64,000 bases of DNA from assembly GCF_003288845.1 (NCBI RefSeq), contig NZ_NHYN01000005.1, positions 1-64,000 on the forward strand, given 5' to 3'. The notes below the pieces were generated by a model. That model made no database searches, had not been told where the DNA came from, and saw nothing but the letters and a program-made list of their open reading frames with translations. Positions 17,821 through 24,409 of the stretch are shown here, piece after piece (the first letter of the stretch is position 1; every line of letters starts with the position of its first letter). Source of the DNA: Helicobacter monodelphidis (GTDB lineage Bacteria; Campylobacterota; Campylobacteria; Campylobacterales; Helicobacteraceae). Both the position numbers and the translations under genes were made by a program.

Positions 17821-18048
17821 CTAGCCTACTTTTACAGGTCTTACAAATTCTCCACTAAGAGCTGATGCCCCAACTCTATAAATATTCAAACTAGCATTAT
17901 AATCTCTATCAATCTTTATATCACAACTAGGACATTGAAATATTCTATCTTTGAGACTTAAATCATTATTGATATATCCACAATTACTACAAGTTTTAGA
18001 GCTAGGATAGAATTTTTCGCCGTCTCCTTCACTCTCACTAAATGCTAT
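17821..18048 (-). pseudogene. tnpB: C-terminal remnant of an IS200/IS605-type TnpB
   Basis: About 75 codons stay open on the minus strand and end at TAG 17823-17821, but there is no start and the N-terminal nuclease core is gone. The remaining part holds the zinc ribbon, [12 protein letters not shown] then FQCPSC (two C-x2-C pairs), and [12 protein letters not shown] with the RuvC-III Asp, followed by [14 protein letters not shown]. TnpB is the RNA-guided nuclease of IS605-family elements; this copy cannot work. No tnpA is present. The 3' flank to about 17770, with a GGGGGTTTCTAG stretch on the plus strand, may be the old element end and guide-RNA region. Confidence 0.8.
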
Positions 18049-18208
18049 TTAACTCCATTGTGTAGGAGTCTCTGTCATTTACCCATTTTACCCCTATTGG
18101 TGAGTCTTCAGAGTGAGACTCTTCTGATTCACTAGAGGAGATTTCGTCTAGCTCATCCTCATCAATGTTGATGGTGTAAATTTCTAAGTCATCATCAGTT
18201 TGTTGCAT
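18038..18208 (-). CDS. 56-residue very acidic small protein
   Basis: Starts at ATG 18208, seven bases after AAAGGAGC, the only good ribosome site here; an upstream in-frame ATG at 18241 lacks one. The product is strongly acidic: DDDLE, DEDELDE, then [13 protein letters not shown], ending MELNSI. No membrane segment and no family I recognise. It diverges from the S24 repressor across a region full of inverted repeats, so it is a plausible target of that repressor. Small acidic proteins next to phage-type repressors are sometimes DNA mimics; that is a guess. Its 3' end overlaps the TnpB remnant by 11 bases. Confidence 0.55.
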   Translation of the reverse strand: MQQTDDDLEIYTINIDEDELDEISSSESEESHSEDSPIGVKWVNDRDSYTMELNSI

Positions 18209-18294
18209 AAAGCTCCTTTTATCTCTTAGTTTTGAATGCAAACTCTAGGAATATTTGACAATTAGTTTTTAAAGAACAATTTTTTAAAATGGCA

Positions 18295-18313
18295 ATCTCT
18301 TAATTCAAGAGAT
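18295..18313. repeat. Inverted repeat ATCTCTT / AAGAGAT
   Basis: Perfect seven-base arms (18295-18301, 18307-18313) around a five-base loop, between the acidic gene and the repressor. It could be an operator or a leader hairpin for the minus-strand gene. Confidence 0.45.
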
Positions 18314-18323
18314 ACTTTTCACT

Positions 18324-18358
18324 TCCTCCTTGTTTTGGAATAGGATTTGCAAGGAGGA
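18324..18358. repeat. Inverted repeat TCCTCCTTG / CAAGGAGGA
   Basis: Nine-base arms (18324-18332, 18350-18358), 17-base loop. The right arm contains a perfect ribosome binding site AAGGAGG, seven bases before ATG 18365, so folding on the plus-strand RNA would hide that site. The same hairpin forms on the other strand in the leader of the acidic gene. Confidence 0.5.
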
Positions 18359-18364
18359 TTTTTA

Positions 18365-18466
18365 ATGTGTTTCAAAACATTTTTTAATGTTTTGATAGTG
18401 AAATTATATGTATTTTTTTTACATAAGTCAATAGTTTTTGTAAAAATATGTATAAAAAATACTTAA
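18365..18466 (+). CDS. Possible 33-residue hydrophobic leader peptide
   Basis: ATG 18365 follows a perfect AAGGAGG that lies in an inverted repeat. The product (MCFKTFFNVLIVKLYVFF and so on) is hydrophobic with spread lysines, like a single membrane helix. Its stop overlaps the ribosome site of the repressor gene 12 bases before that start. It could be a regulatory leader peptide or a small toxin-like peptide. It also spans both operator-like sites, so it may equally be chance. Confidence 0.3.
   Translation: MCFKTFFNVLIVKLYVFFLHKSIVFVKICIKNT
18373..18394. repeat. Inverted repeat CAAAACATT / AATGTTTTG
   Basis: Perfect nine-base arms (18373-18381, 18386-18394) separated by TTTT, in the divergent control region upstream of the S24 repressor. 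It has the shape of an operator for a dimeric helix-turn-helix protein. Confidence 0.5.
18407..18425. promoter_or_regulatory. Operator-like site 1, TATGTA-N7-TACATA
   Basis: Perfect six-base inverted repeat with a seven-base T spacer. A second site of the same layout lies exactly 40 bases downstream (18447-18465), about four helical turns. Both are just upstream of the S24 repressor and probably bind it. Confidence 0.5.
18447..18465. promoter_or_regulatory. Operator-like site 2, TATGTA-N7-TACTTA
   Basis: Same layout as site 1 with one mismatch. It contains TATAAA (18451-18456), a plausible -10 box, and abuts the ribosome site of the repressor gene. Binding here would shut off the repressor promoter, that is, autoregulation. 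Confidence 0.5.
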
Positions 18467-18477
18467 AAGGACTTGAT

Positions 18478-19311
18478 ATGGCTGATTTTAAGGTGCTTGT
18501 GGAAGAAATGAAAGGCTTTTATGGTGTTAAAAGTTTAGAAGCTGTAGCCGAAAAAATGGGATATACTCCTCATTCTGCAACTTCTTGGAGAAATAAAAAG
18601 CAATTAACCGCCCACGCTACATTAAAATATCAAGAGGATAAAAATAAGCGTTTAAATTCAATGCCTCAATCTATTACCTTTGATTTTGATGAACAGTTTA
18701 TCGAAAATATGGGCGTAAAAGAGGCTAAAGAATTGCTCAATTGTGCTAATGATAAAGAACTAGCGGAACTTTTGGGTATCAAAATGGAATCTGTTAATAA
18801 TTATCGTGTAAGAGGATTACCTGATAAGGTTAAGCTAATCATTTTGACAAGATTTTATCAAAAAGATACATTGAAGCAACATAAAAAATCCGCTATAATG
18901 GTTAATTACTACCCATTTATCAATGCTTCAGCGGGATATGGTATTGCAAACTACGAATTAGAATGCAAAGTCATGGAGCTAGATACTGCTTTGTTGCGTG
19001 AATGCAAGATTGTGAATATCCATAATCTTGAAGTCATTAAGATTGTAGGCGATTCTATGCTTCCTTATGCGGAAGATGGCAATAAAGTCATTGTTGAAAG
19101 AAAATGTATCCCTAAAAATGGTGATATTGTGATCGCAGTTGTGCGTGATGAGCTTTACATTAAGCAGATTGAGATTGACCCGACAGGGCAGTGGACAAGA
19201 CTTATTTCTAGTAACCCAAATTATGGAACAATTTTACTCAATAGACAAGAACAAGAAATGTTACACATTGCAGGAATTGTTAGGGCTGTCTTTAATATTA
19301 AGGTATTTTAG
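18478..19311 (+). CDS. Phage CI/LexA-like repressor with two HTH domains and S24 autoprotease
   Basis: 277 residues. Residues about 2-54 and 79-127 each look like a CI-type helix-turn-helix (KSLEAVAEKMGYTPHSATSWRNK; KELAELLGIKMESVNNYRVRG). The C-terminal half is a Peptidase S24 domain with an Ala152-Gly153 cleavage site in NASAGYG, Ser193 in GDSML and Lys229 in LYIKQI, so the Ser-Lys dyad is intact. It should repress as a dimer and be inactivated by RecA-stimulated self-cleavage. Start ATG 18478 has AAAAGGA six bases before; an upstream ATG at 18448 has none. Its stop overlaps the ribosome site of the first Hcp-like gene, so they share an mRNA. A prophage remnant is the likely source; no other phage gene is seen. 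Confidence 0.88.
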   Translation: MADFKVLVEEMKGFYGVKSLEAVAEKMGYTPHSATSWRNKKQLTAHATLKYQEDKNKRLNSMPQSITFDFDEQFIENMGVKEAKELLNCANDKELAELLGIKMESVNNYRVRGLPDKVKLIILTRFYQKDTLKQHKKSAIMVNYYPFINASAGYGIANYELECKVMELDTALLRECKIVNIHNLEVIKIVGDSMLPYAEDGNKVIVERKCIPKNGDIVIAVVRDELYIKQIEIDPTGQWTRLISSNPNYGTILLNRQEQEMLHIAGIVRAVFNIKVF

Positions 19312-19319
19312 GAGAGCTT

Positions 19320-20012
19320 ATGTGGCGGATTTTGAAATTTCTACTTGTGGCGGTTTGTTTTTTTGGCGTGAGTTTTGGGAGTGAAGTTGAAGATTTGAAA
19401 AAGGCTTGTGAGTTGGGAAGTCGTGATGGTTGTGAAAGTTTATGGCGTTTTTATCAAGTAGGAAAAGGCGTAAAACAGGACGACAAAAAAGCAAGTGAAT
19501 ATTTTACAAAAGCTTGTGATTTGGGAAGTGGTTTAATTTGTAAGGAATTAGGGGATTTGTATGCTAAAGGACGAGGTGTAAAACAGGACGACAAAAAAGC
19601 AAGTGAATATTATGCAAAAGCTTGTGATGATTCGAGGGATAGTAATGGTTGTTATAATTTAGGAGTTTTTTATAATGAAGGAAAAGGCGTAAAACAGGAT
19701 TATAAAAAGGTGAGAGAATATTACGCAAAAGCCTGTGATATGGGAGAGGGTATTGGTTGTGAAAACTTAGGGGATTTGTATGCTAAAGGAAAAGGCGTAA
19801 AACAGGATTATAAAAAAGCAGGTGAATATTTTACAAAAGCTTGTGAGATGGGAGATGGTGTTGGTTGTGTTATTGTAGCGACTATGTATGTTGATGGAAA
19901 AGGTGTTCGGCAAGATTATAACATAGCAAAGGAATACTATGACAGGGCTTGTGATTTAATGGAGCAAAAAGGTTGTGATGCCTACGAACTCTTAAACGAA
20001 AAAGACTATTAA
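19320..20012 (+). CDS. Hcp-like secreted Sel1-repeat cysteine-rich protein, copy 1
   Basis: 230 residues. A signal peptide of about 20 residues (hydrophobic LLVAVCFFGVSFG) precedes five to six Sel1-like repeats of 36-37 residues, each with the pattern KACD...GC...LG..Y..G.GVKQD..KA..Y. The paired Cys in each repeat would form one disulfide per repeat, the hallmark of Helicobacter cysteine-rich proteins, which are exported and immunogenic. Specific function unknown. It begins 8 bases after the repressor stop with AGGAGAG as ribosome site, so it is transcribed with it. Confidence 0.9.
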   Translation: MWRILKFLLVAVCFFGVSFGSEVEDLKKACELGSRDGCESLWRFYQVGKGVKQDDKKASEYFTKACDLGSGLICKELGDLYAKGRGVKQDDKKASEYYAKACDDSRDSNGCYNLGVFYNEGKGVKQDYKKVREYYAKACDMGEGIGCENLGDLYAKGKGVKQDYKKAGEYFTKACEMGDGVGCVIVATMYVDGKGVRQDYNIAKEYYDRACDLMEQKGCDAYELLNEKDY

Positions 20013-20757
20013 TGCGGTGGATTGTTTTTATTGGTATATTTAGGAGGGTTTATGTGGCACATTTTGAAAATTTTACTTGTGGCGGTTTGTTTTTTTGGTG
20101 TGAGCTTTGGGAATAAAATTGAGGATTTCAAAAAAGCTTGTGAGATGGGGAATGGTGTTGATTGTAATAGTTTAGGGTTGTTGTATGATGAAGGAAAAGG
20201 CGTAAAACAGGACGACAAAAAAGCACGTGAATATTTTACAAAAGCTTGTGATTTTGGAGATGGTAATGGTTGTGTTAATTTAGGAGTTTTGTATCATGTT
20301 GGACAAGGCGTAAAACAGGATTATAAAAAGGCGAGAGAATATTACGCAAAAGCCTGTGATATGGGAGAGGGTATTGGTTGTGAAAACTTAGGGGGTTTGT
20401 ATAATAATGGACAAGGCGTAAAGCAGGATTATGAAAAAGCAAGTAAATATTACGCAAAAGCCTGTGATTTGGGGAATCGTGACGGTTGTGTTAACTTATG
20501 GGATTTGTCTAATAATGGACAAGGTGTAAAACAGGACTACAAAAAAGCAAGTGAATATTTTACAAAAGCTTGTGATTTTGGAGATGGTGTTGGTTGTGTT
20601 ATTATAGCGACTATGTATTTTACTGGACAAGGTGTTCGGCAAGATTATAGTACAGCAAAGGAATATGCTAGTAAGGCTTGTGATTTGGGAGAACAAGAAG
20701 GTTGTGATATATACAAACTCTTGAATGAAGAAGGCTGTTAATGCGGTGGATTGTTTT
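20010..20757 (+). repeat. Direct repeats marking the tandem Hcp duplication
   Basis: TAATGCGGTGGATTGTTTT occurs at 20010-20028, at the end of copy 1, and again at 20739-20757, at the end of copy 2, exactly 729 bases apart. The sequence just before each gene (TTTAGGAG.G.TTATGTGGC) also matches. The duplicated unit is therefore one gene plus its flank. Confidence 0.75.
20052..20741 (+). CDS. Hcp-like secreted Sel1-repeat cysteine-rich protein, copy 2
   Basis: 229 residues, same layout as copy 1: near-identical signal peptide and Sel1-like repeats with paired Cys. It starts at ATG 20052 after AGGAGGG; the open frame further upstream lacks a good start. Long stretches match copy 1 (for example GEGIGCENLG, GVGCVI, GVRQDY), so it arose by tandem duplication. 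One repeat has NLWDLSNNG in place of NLG.LY, a sign of drift. Probably the last gene of the repressor operon. Confidence 0.9.
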   Translation: MWHILKILLVAVCFFGVSFGNKIEDFKKACEMGNGVDCNSLGLLYDEGKGVKQDDKKAREYFTKACDFGDGNGCVNLGVLYHVGQGVKQDYKKAREYYAKACDMGEGIGCENLGGLYNNGQGVKQDYEKASKYYAKACDLGNRDGCVNLWDLSNNGQGVKQDYKKASEYFTKACDFGDGVGCVIIATMYFTGQGVRQDYSTAKEYASKACDLGEQEGCDIYKLLNEEGC

Positions 20758-20762
20758 CCTCT

Positions 20763-20840
20763 AAAGCTTATCGGCAAAGCAATATCTTAGAGTTGCGTAA
20801 AGAGATTATGGAATATCTCCTTACATGCATATTAAATTAA
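20763..20840 (+). pseudogene. Possible short coding remnant after the Hcp genes
   Basis: A 25-codon stretch without start reads KAYRQSNILELRKEIMEYL and ends at TAA 20838-20840. It looks like the tail of a lost gene. The rest of the 340-base gap to the tRNA promoter (to about 21030) is very AT-rich and I see nothing in it. Confidence 0.25.
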
Positions 20841-21033
20841 AACCTTAATATTTTATATTTAAAAAATAGAAAAATTGTTAGATTATGGAGGGATTAAGGT
20901 AGCATTTTAAAATCAGTTTCTTTTAGATTTCTCACTTCCTTACTTTTAACATAGGTTTTTTTCTAAAATTTTTATATCATACATTATGTTATTAGGAATA
21001 AAAAGCGTCAAATATAATTAAGAGAATATATTC

Positions 21034-21062
21034 TTGACAAATACTTTAAAATGGTTTATAAT
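21034..21062 (+). promoter_or_regulatory. Consensus sigma-70 promoter of the tRNA cluster
   Basis: TTGACA (21034-21039), 17-base spacer, TATAAT (21057-21062): a perfect match to the E. coli consensus. The first tRNA starts 20 bases after the -10 box. Confidence 0.85.
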
Positions 21063-21081
21063 GCTGACCTTAAAACAAAGT

Positions 21082-21159
21082 CGGGGCGTAGCTCAGCCTG
21101 GTTAGAGTATCTGGTTTGGGACCAGAGGGTCGAAGGTTCGAATCCTTTCGCCCCGACCA
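21082..21159 (+). tRNA. tRNA-Pro (anticodon TGG)
   Basis: Full cloverleaf: acceptor CGGGGCG pairs with CGCCCCG, anticodon loop TTTGGGA gives TGG, T-arm GGTTCGAATCC, encoded ACCA end. It reads CCA codons and, by wobble, other Pro codons. First gene of a four-tRNA operon. Confidence 0.95.
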
Positions 21160-21189
21160 TTTTCATTTTAACCTATTTTATTTATTTCT

Positions 21190-21267
21190 GGTGGGCGTAG
21201 CTCAGTTGGTTAGAGCATCAGTTTGTGGCACTGAGGGTCGCGGGTTCGACCCCCGTCGCCCACCCCA
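21190..21267 (+). tRNA. tRNA-His (anticodon GTG)
   Basis: Acceptor GTGGGCG pairs with CGCCCAC; the extra G at 21190 (G-1) faces C at 21264, the identity element of tRNA-His. Loop TTGTGGC gives anticodon GTG. CCA is encoded. Confidence 0.95.
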
Positions 21268-21287
21268 TTTAAATTGTGAAAGTCAAT

Positions 21288-21364
21288 GCGTTCGTAGCTC
21301 AATTGGATAGAGCATCAGACTTCGGATCTGAGGGTTGGGGGTTCGACTCCCTCCGAGCGTACCA
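21288..21364 (+). tRNA. tRNA-Arg (anticodon TCG)
   Basis: Acceptor GCGTTCG pairs with CGAGCGT using two G-U wobbles; anticodon stem TCAGA/TCTGA encloses loop CTTCGGA, anticodon TCG. T-arm GGGTTCGACTCCC shifts to a GGGGGTTCGACTCCCTCC form; ACCA is encoded. Confidence 0.92.
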
Positions 21365-21381
21365 TTGTCATTATTCTTTGT

Positions 21382-21458
21382 GCGCTCATAGCTCAGCTGG
21401 ATAGAGCAACGGCCTTCTAAGCCGTAGGTCAGAGGTTCAAATCCTCTTGGGCGTACCA
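21382..21458 (+). tRNA. tRNA-Arg (anticodon TCT)
   Basis: Acceptor GCGCTCA pairs with TGGGCGT (two wobbles); anticodon stem ACGGC/GCCGT with loop CTTCTAA gives TCT, reading AGA/AGG. CCA is encoded. Last tRNA of the cluster. Confidence 0.93.
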
Positions 21459-21527
21459 TCTTAATATCTATTAAAGCCAGATTGTTTGTTTGTGGGGTAA
21501 TTTTTTGCTTTGATTTATTCTTGTAGC

Positions 21528-21693
21528 TTAAATAAAGTGTTTTTGTATATAGTTTGAAAAATCTAGTTCAACTTTAAGCCTAACTTTGTCTTTAATTTTC
21601 TTGCTTTTAAAAACTTTAGAAATATCTTTAGTGGGTGTATGAGATATAATCTTTAATCTCTATAATATCTTTACATGGATAATCACAAGACAT
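21528..21693 (-). pseudogene. Decayed reading frame with a frameshift, next to the tRNAs
   Basis: On the minus strand, an ATG at 21693 opens MSCDYPCKDIIEIKDYIS and stops at 21628. From 21641 a shifted frame continues as HTPTKDISKVFKSKKIKDKV and ends at 21528. The two parts join naturally with one frameshift, so they may be the end of a single dead gene. Family unknown. Confidence 0.3.
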
Positions 21694-21700
21694 TTTCGTT

Positions 21701-21859
21701 TTAAGTCTCTTTTAAAAAAGCTTTTCGCATACCTTTAATGATGTGTGCAGGCAATTTGCTATAAAAAATCCACCCTATATTCTTGTCTGTTGTTGGAAAT
21801 AACACCAGTTTGAGTATATTTTTAAGCTTTTTATTTAATAAAGCTTTGCCTTTTAGAAT
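21701..21859 (-). pseudogene. Decayed 3' gene fragment
   Basis: 52 open codons with no start before position 44, containing LVLFPTTDKNIGWIFYSKLP and HIIKGMRKAFLKET at the end. Composition is protein-like (Trp, Pro, Gly in order), which suggests the tail of a lost gene rather than chance. Together with neighbouring fragments it fills much of the 560-base gap 21459-22021; the remainder shows nothing. Confidence 0.3.
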
Positions 21860-21867
21860 CTATTTTA

Positions 21868-21963
21868 TCAGTTTTGCGTGGAATACTCACATGGAGTTCC
21901 ACAACAATTAACACAAACATTGCAAGAGTGATCATACAAATCCGAAATCTGTTCTTTATGTAC
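21868..21963 (-). pseudogene. Cysteine-rich reading frame without start
   Basis: 31 codons read YDHSCNVCVNCCGTPC in the middle, with five Cys in twelve residues as in small Fe-S or zinc proteins, ending at TGA 21870-21868. The frame opens only 4 codons further up and has no ATG, GTG or TTG with a ribosome site, so it is probably a remnant. Confidence 0.25.
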
Positions 21964-22021
21964 TCTTTTTTGTGTTTATTATATTTTGGATGTTAAGATA
22001 GACTATCCTTAACAATAATAG

Positions 22022-23476
22022 TTAGTGTCGTGCAAGTCCTTTAAGAAATTCCAAAACCATACGCACACCAGCACCGCTACCACCAAATGGATTAACATCC
22101 CATTCTTTTTCAACATAAGCGGGTCCTGCAATATCTAAGTGTAACCATTTATCTTTATATTTCTCTTCAATAAATTCACCCAAAAATAATCCAGCAGTGA
22201 TAGAGCCACCATAACGCGTAGAGCTAATATTACAAATATCTGCAACTTTAGAATCAATCAACTTACGTAAATGGCGATTGAAGGGAAGAGTAGCGGCAAG
22301 TTCACCACTATGTTTTGCAGCTTTCAAGAATTGTTCCTTTAACTCATGATTAAAACCCAAAACTCCACTAGTATATTCGCCTAAGGCAACGACACATGCA
22401 CCGGTGAGTGTTGCAATATCAATGATGTAATCAGGTTCAAATTCTTGTGCATAACATAAGCAATCACAAAGAACTAATCGCCCTTCGGCATCTGTATTTC
22501 TCACTTCAATTGTCTTACCGTTTTTTGCGGTTAAGACATCGTCAGGTTTAAAGGCGTTTCCACCAATCATATTTTCTGTTGCACCAATAATACCATGAAT
22601 TTCAAGATTTAAACCCATTTTTGCTACAGCGTTAATAATGCCAAGTACGGCACAACCACCACTTTTATCTGCTTTCATTGTAACCATATAATCGGCAGGC
22701 TTTAAGCTTAATCCGCCACTATCATAAGTTAGACCCTTACCAACAAGTGCAATTCTCTTAAGAGGTTTTTTAGGGGAATAGGTGAGGTGAATGAGTCTTG
22801 GAGGGTGAACGCTTGCTTTTGAAACCGCATAAAATGCTCCCATTCCATGTTCTAATAAATATTTTTCATCTCTTACTTTTACTTTTAAATCATATTCTTT
22901 TGCTAAATTTTTTGCAGTTTGCGCAAGAAATTCAGGTGTTGCCTCTTCTGGAATTTTATTAACTAAAGAACGTGCAAGATTCACGCCATCAGCCATTGCT
23001 AAAGCGTCTTTTAAGCAGGATTCAAAAATGTTTTTTGGGAGTTGTTGACCACTATAGCATTCCAGAGAAAAAATGATTTTCTTAAGCTTGGATTCTTCCT
23101 TTTTACTTTTATACGCATTGTTTTCATAGTTTCCGAGTAGAAAACCTGATAAAATTGCCTCTAATGCCTCTTTTGGATTCTTAGAGTCATCGCAGATACC
23201 GCATTTAAATGAGGTAAAAGGGTATTTTTTGAGAGTTCTAATGCCCTTTGCTGCTACTTCACGCAATAAATCAATATCGTATCGTTCTAGAGCGAGATAA
23301 AGAATCTTATGTGTGGGGTCAAAAAAACTAGAATCTTCCTTTGCCTTAAAGCCTACTGATGTAAAATCAACACTTTGTTCTACCCAGCGATGTTCTAAGT
23401 TTTGATTCAAAATAAAAACTAAAGTCGCGTCCGCTTGAATCTCTTGTAAAGAGAGCTTATTTGCTTGTATGTTCAT
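22022..23476 (-). CDS. pepA: Cytosol (leucyl) aminopeptidase PepA
   Basis: M17 metallo-aminopeptidase, 484 residues. The two-metal active site is clear: VGKGLTYDSGGLSLKP, MKADKSGGCAV and the signature NTDAEGRLVL near residue 330. The open frame runs 57 codons further upstream into dedA, but ATG 23476 follows AAAGGAAAG and gives the family length. It overlaps the dedA stop by 4 bases (ATGA). It cleaves N-terminal residues from peptides in the cytosol. Confidence 0.95.
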   Translation of the reverse strand: MNIQANKLSLQEIQADATLVFILNQNLEHRWVEQSVDFTSVGFKAKEDSSFFDPTHKILYLALERYDIDLLREVAAKGIRTLKKYPFTSFKCGICDDSKNPKEALEAILSGFLLGNYENNAYKSKKEESKLKKIIFSLECYSGQQLPKNIFESCLKDALAMADGVNLARSLVNKIPEEATPEFLAQTAKNLAKEYDLKVKVRDEKYLLEHGMGAFYAVSKASVHPPRLIHLTYSPKKPLKRIALVGKGLTYDSGGLSLKPADYMVTMKADKSGGCAVLGIINAVAKMGLNLEIHGIIGATENMIGGNAFKPDDVLTAKNGKTIEVRNTDAEGRLVLCDCLCYAQEFEPDYIIDIATLTGACVVALGEYTSGVLGFNHELKEQFLKAAKHSGELAATLPFNRHLRKLIDSKVADICNISSTRYGGSITAGLFLGEFIEEKYKDKWLHLDIAGPAYVEKEWDVNPFGGSGAGVRMVLEFLKGLARH

Positions 23477-24165
23477 TTTCTTTCCTTTTTTTGTGTTTGT
23501 GTGTGAAAAAGCCACCAACCGCCTAAGATAAAGCAAACGGCTATACCAATTAAGATAAAGGGGTTGTCGGCAAACCAATCGATAATGCCAAAAATTTCTG
23601 TTCCAAAATACCAAGTGAGTCCAACGGCAATCGATGCCCAAATCCATGAGCTGATTAAGTTGATAATACAGAACTTAATTGCTGAATAACGTGTTGCGCC
23701 AATGCTCATGGGTAGAATTGTTCGCATTCCATATAAGAAACGTTGGATAAAGATGATTGACCAGCCATATTTTTGTAGCAAACGACTTGCAAGGGCAAAT
23801 TTTCGTCTTTGGGAAGAAAGTTTATCCTGAATACCTCTACGATTGAATCGCCCGATATAGAAGTAGAATTGGTCAGCAATGGATGCAGCAGTGCCTGCGA
23901 TGATAATTGTCGGAATAAAGTGCATTTTTCCATCATGTACAGCCAAACCGGCAAAAACTAAGCCTAATTCCCCCTCAATTAAACTCCATACAAAAAGAAT
24001 CAAATAACCCCAGTCTTCTAAGTGATTTTCCCATAAATTTGTGATGAATTCTTCAAATGAAAAGTCTGAATAATAACTATAGGCGAACAACCCAACAATA
24101 AGTACTCCAGCAATGATAAATAAAAAATAGCTTCTTAAAAATCGAGTAATTCTTTTTTGTAACAT
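23473..24165 (-). CDS. DedA-family inner-membrane protein
   Basis: 230 residues with about five membrane segments. It has the DedA/VTT signature: F-x-x-R-F-x-x-x-x-R (FIQRFLYGMRTILPMSIG near residue 140) and an early EGELGLVFAGL. The family is tied to undecaprenyl-phosphate or other phospholipid translocation and membrane potential. ATG 24165 follows TAGGAGAAAG. It lies in the pepA-dedA-apt block shared with H. pylori. Confidence 0.9.
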   Translation of the reverse strand: MLQKRITRFLRSYFLFIIAGVLIVGLFAYSYYSDFSFEEFITNLWENHLEDWGYLILFVWSLIEGELGLVFAGLAVHDGKMHFIPTIIIAGTAASIADQFYFYIGRFNRRGIQDKLSSQRRKFALASRLLQKYGWSIIFIQRFLYGMRTILPMSIGATRYSAIKFCIINLISSWIWASIAVGLTWYFGTEIFGIIDWFADNPFILIGIAVCFILGGWWLFHTQTQKKERK

Positions 24166-24271
24166 TATCTTCTTTCTCCTAATACAATAACATTTCTTAC
24201 TAACCTCACAAAAGCAACATATTTTTTATCGGTAATGGTATCATATTTTGCCTAATCATTCGAAAACCACA

Positions 24272-24409
24272 CTAAGATGTGAACGCCATTATGTTACAAG
24301 CTGATTCCGTTAAAATGCTACCCAACCTCTTACTTTTGGAGTCTATTATTGCACAAGAGGTTCTTGATTTATTGGTTTCTCCGCTAATAATTATAGCAGA
24401 ACAATCCAT
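24272..24409 (-). CDS. Possible 45-residue small protein coupled to apt
   Basis: ATG overlaps the apt stop (TAATG), the frame reads [19 protein letters not shown] and ends at 24272. There is no recognisable family and no independent ribosome site; only the overlap supports it. The rest of the gap to dedA (24166-24271) shows nothing more than the dedA leader. Confidence 0.22.
   Translation of the reverse strand: MDCSAIIISGETNKSRTSCAIIDSKSKRLGSILTESACNIMAFTS

Noticed and set aside
17821-18048. A complete IS605 element with tnpA
   Set aside because: No Y1 transposase (HUH motif) or left end is seen on either side; only the TnpB tail remains.
19320-20741. CRISPR-like repeats in the Hcp genes
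   Set aside because: The periodic GTAAAACAGGA repeats are about 108 bases apart and encode Sel1 repeats; no short unique spacers.
18478-20741. A complete prophage
   Set aside because: Apart from the repressor there is no integrase, replication, capsid or lysis gene in the region.
21459-22021. An intact gene in the large gap after the tRNAs
   Set aside because: Every frame with protein-like sequence lacks a start or is interrupted; only fragments are supportable.
23706-23954. 82-codon frame in dedA
   Set aside because: Shadow on the same strand, no start signal and no conserved motif.
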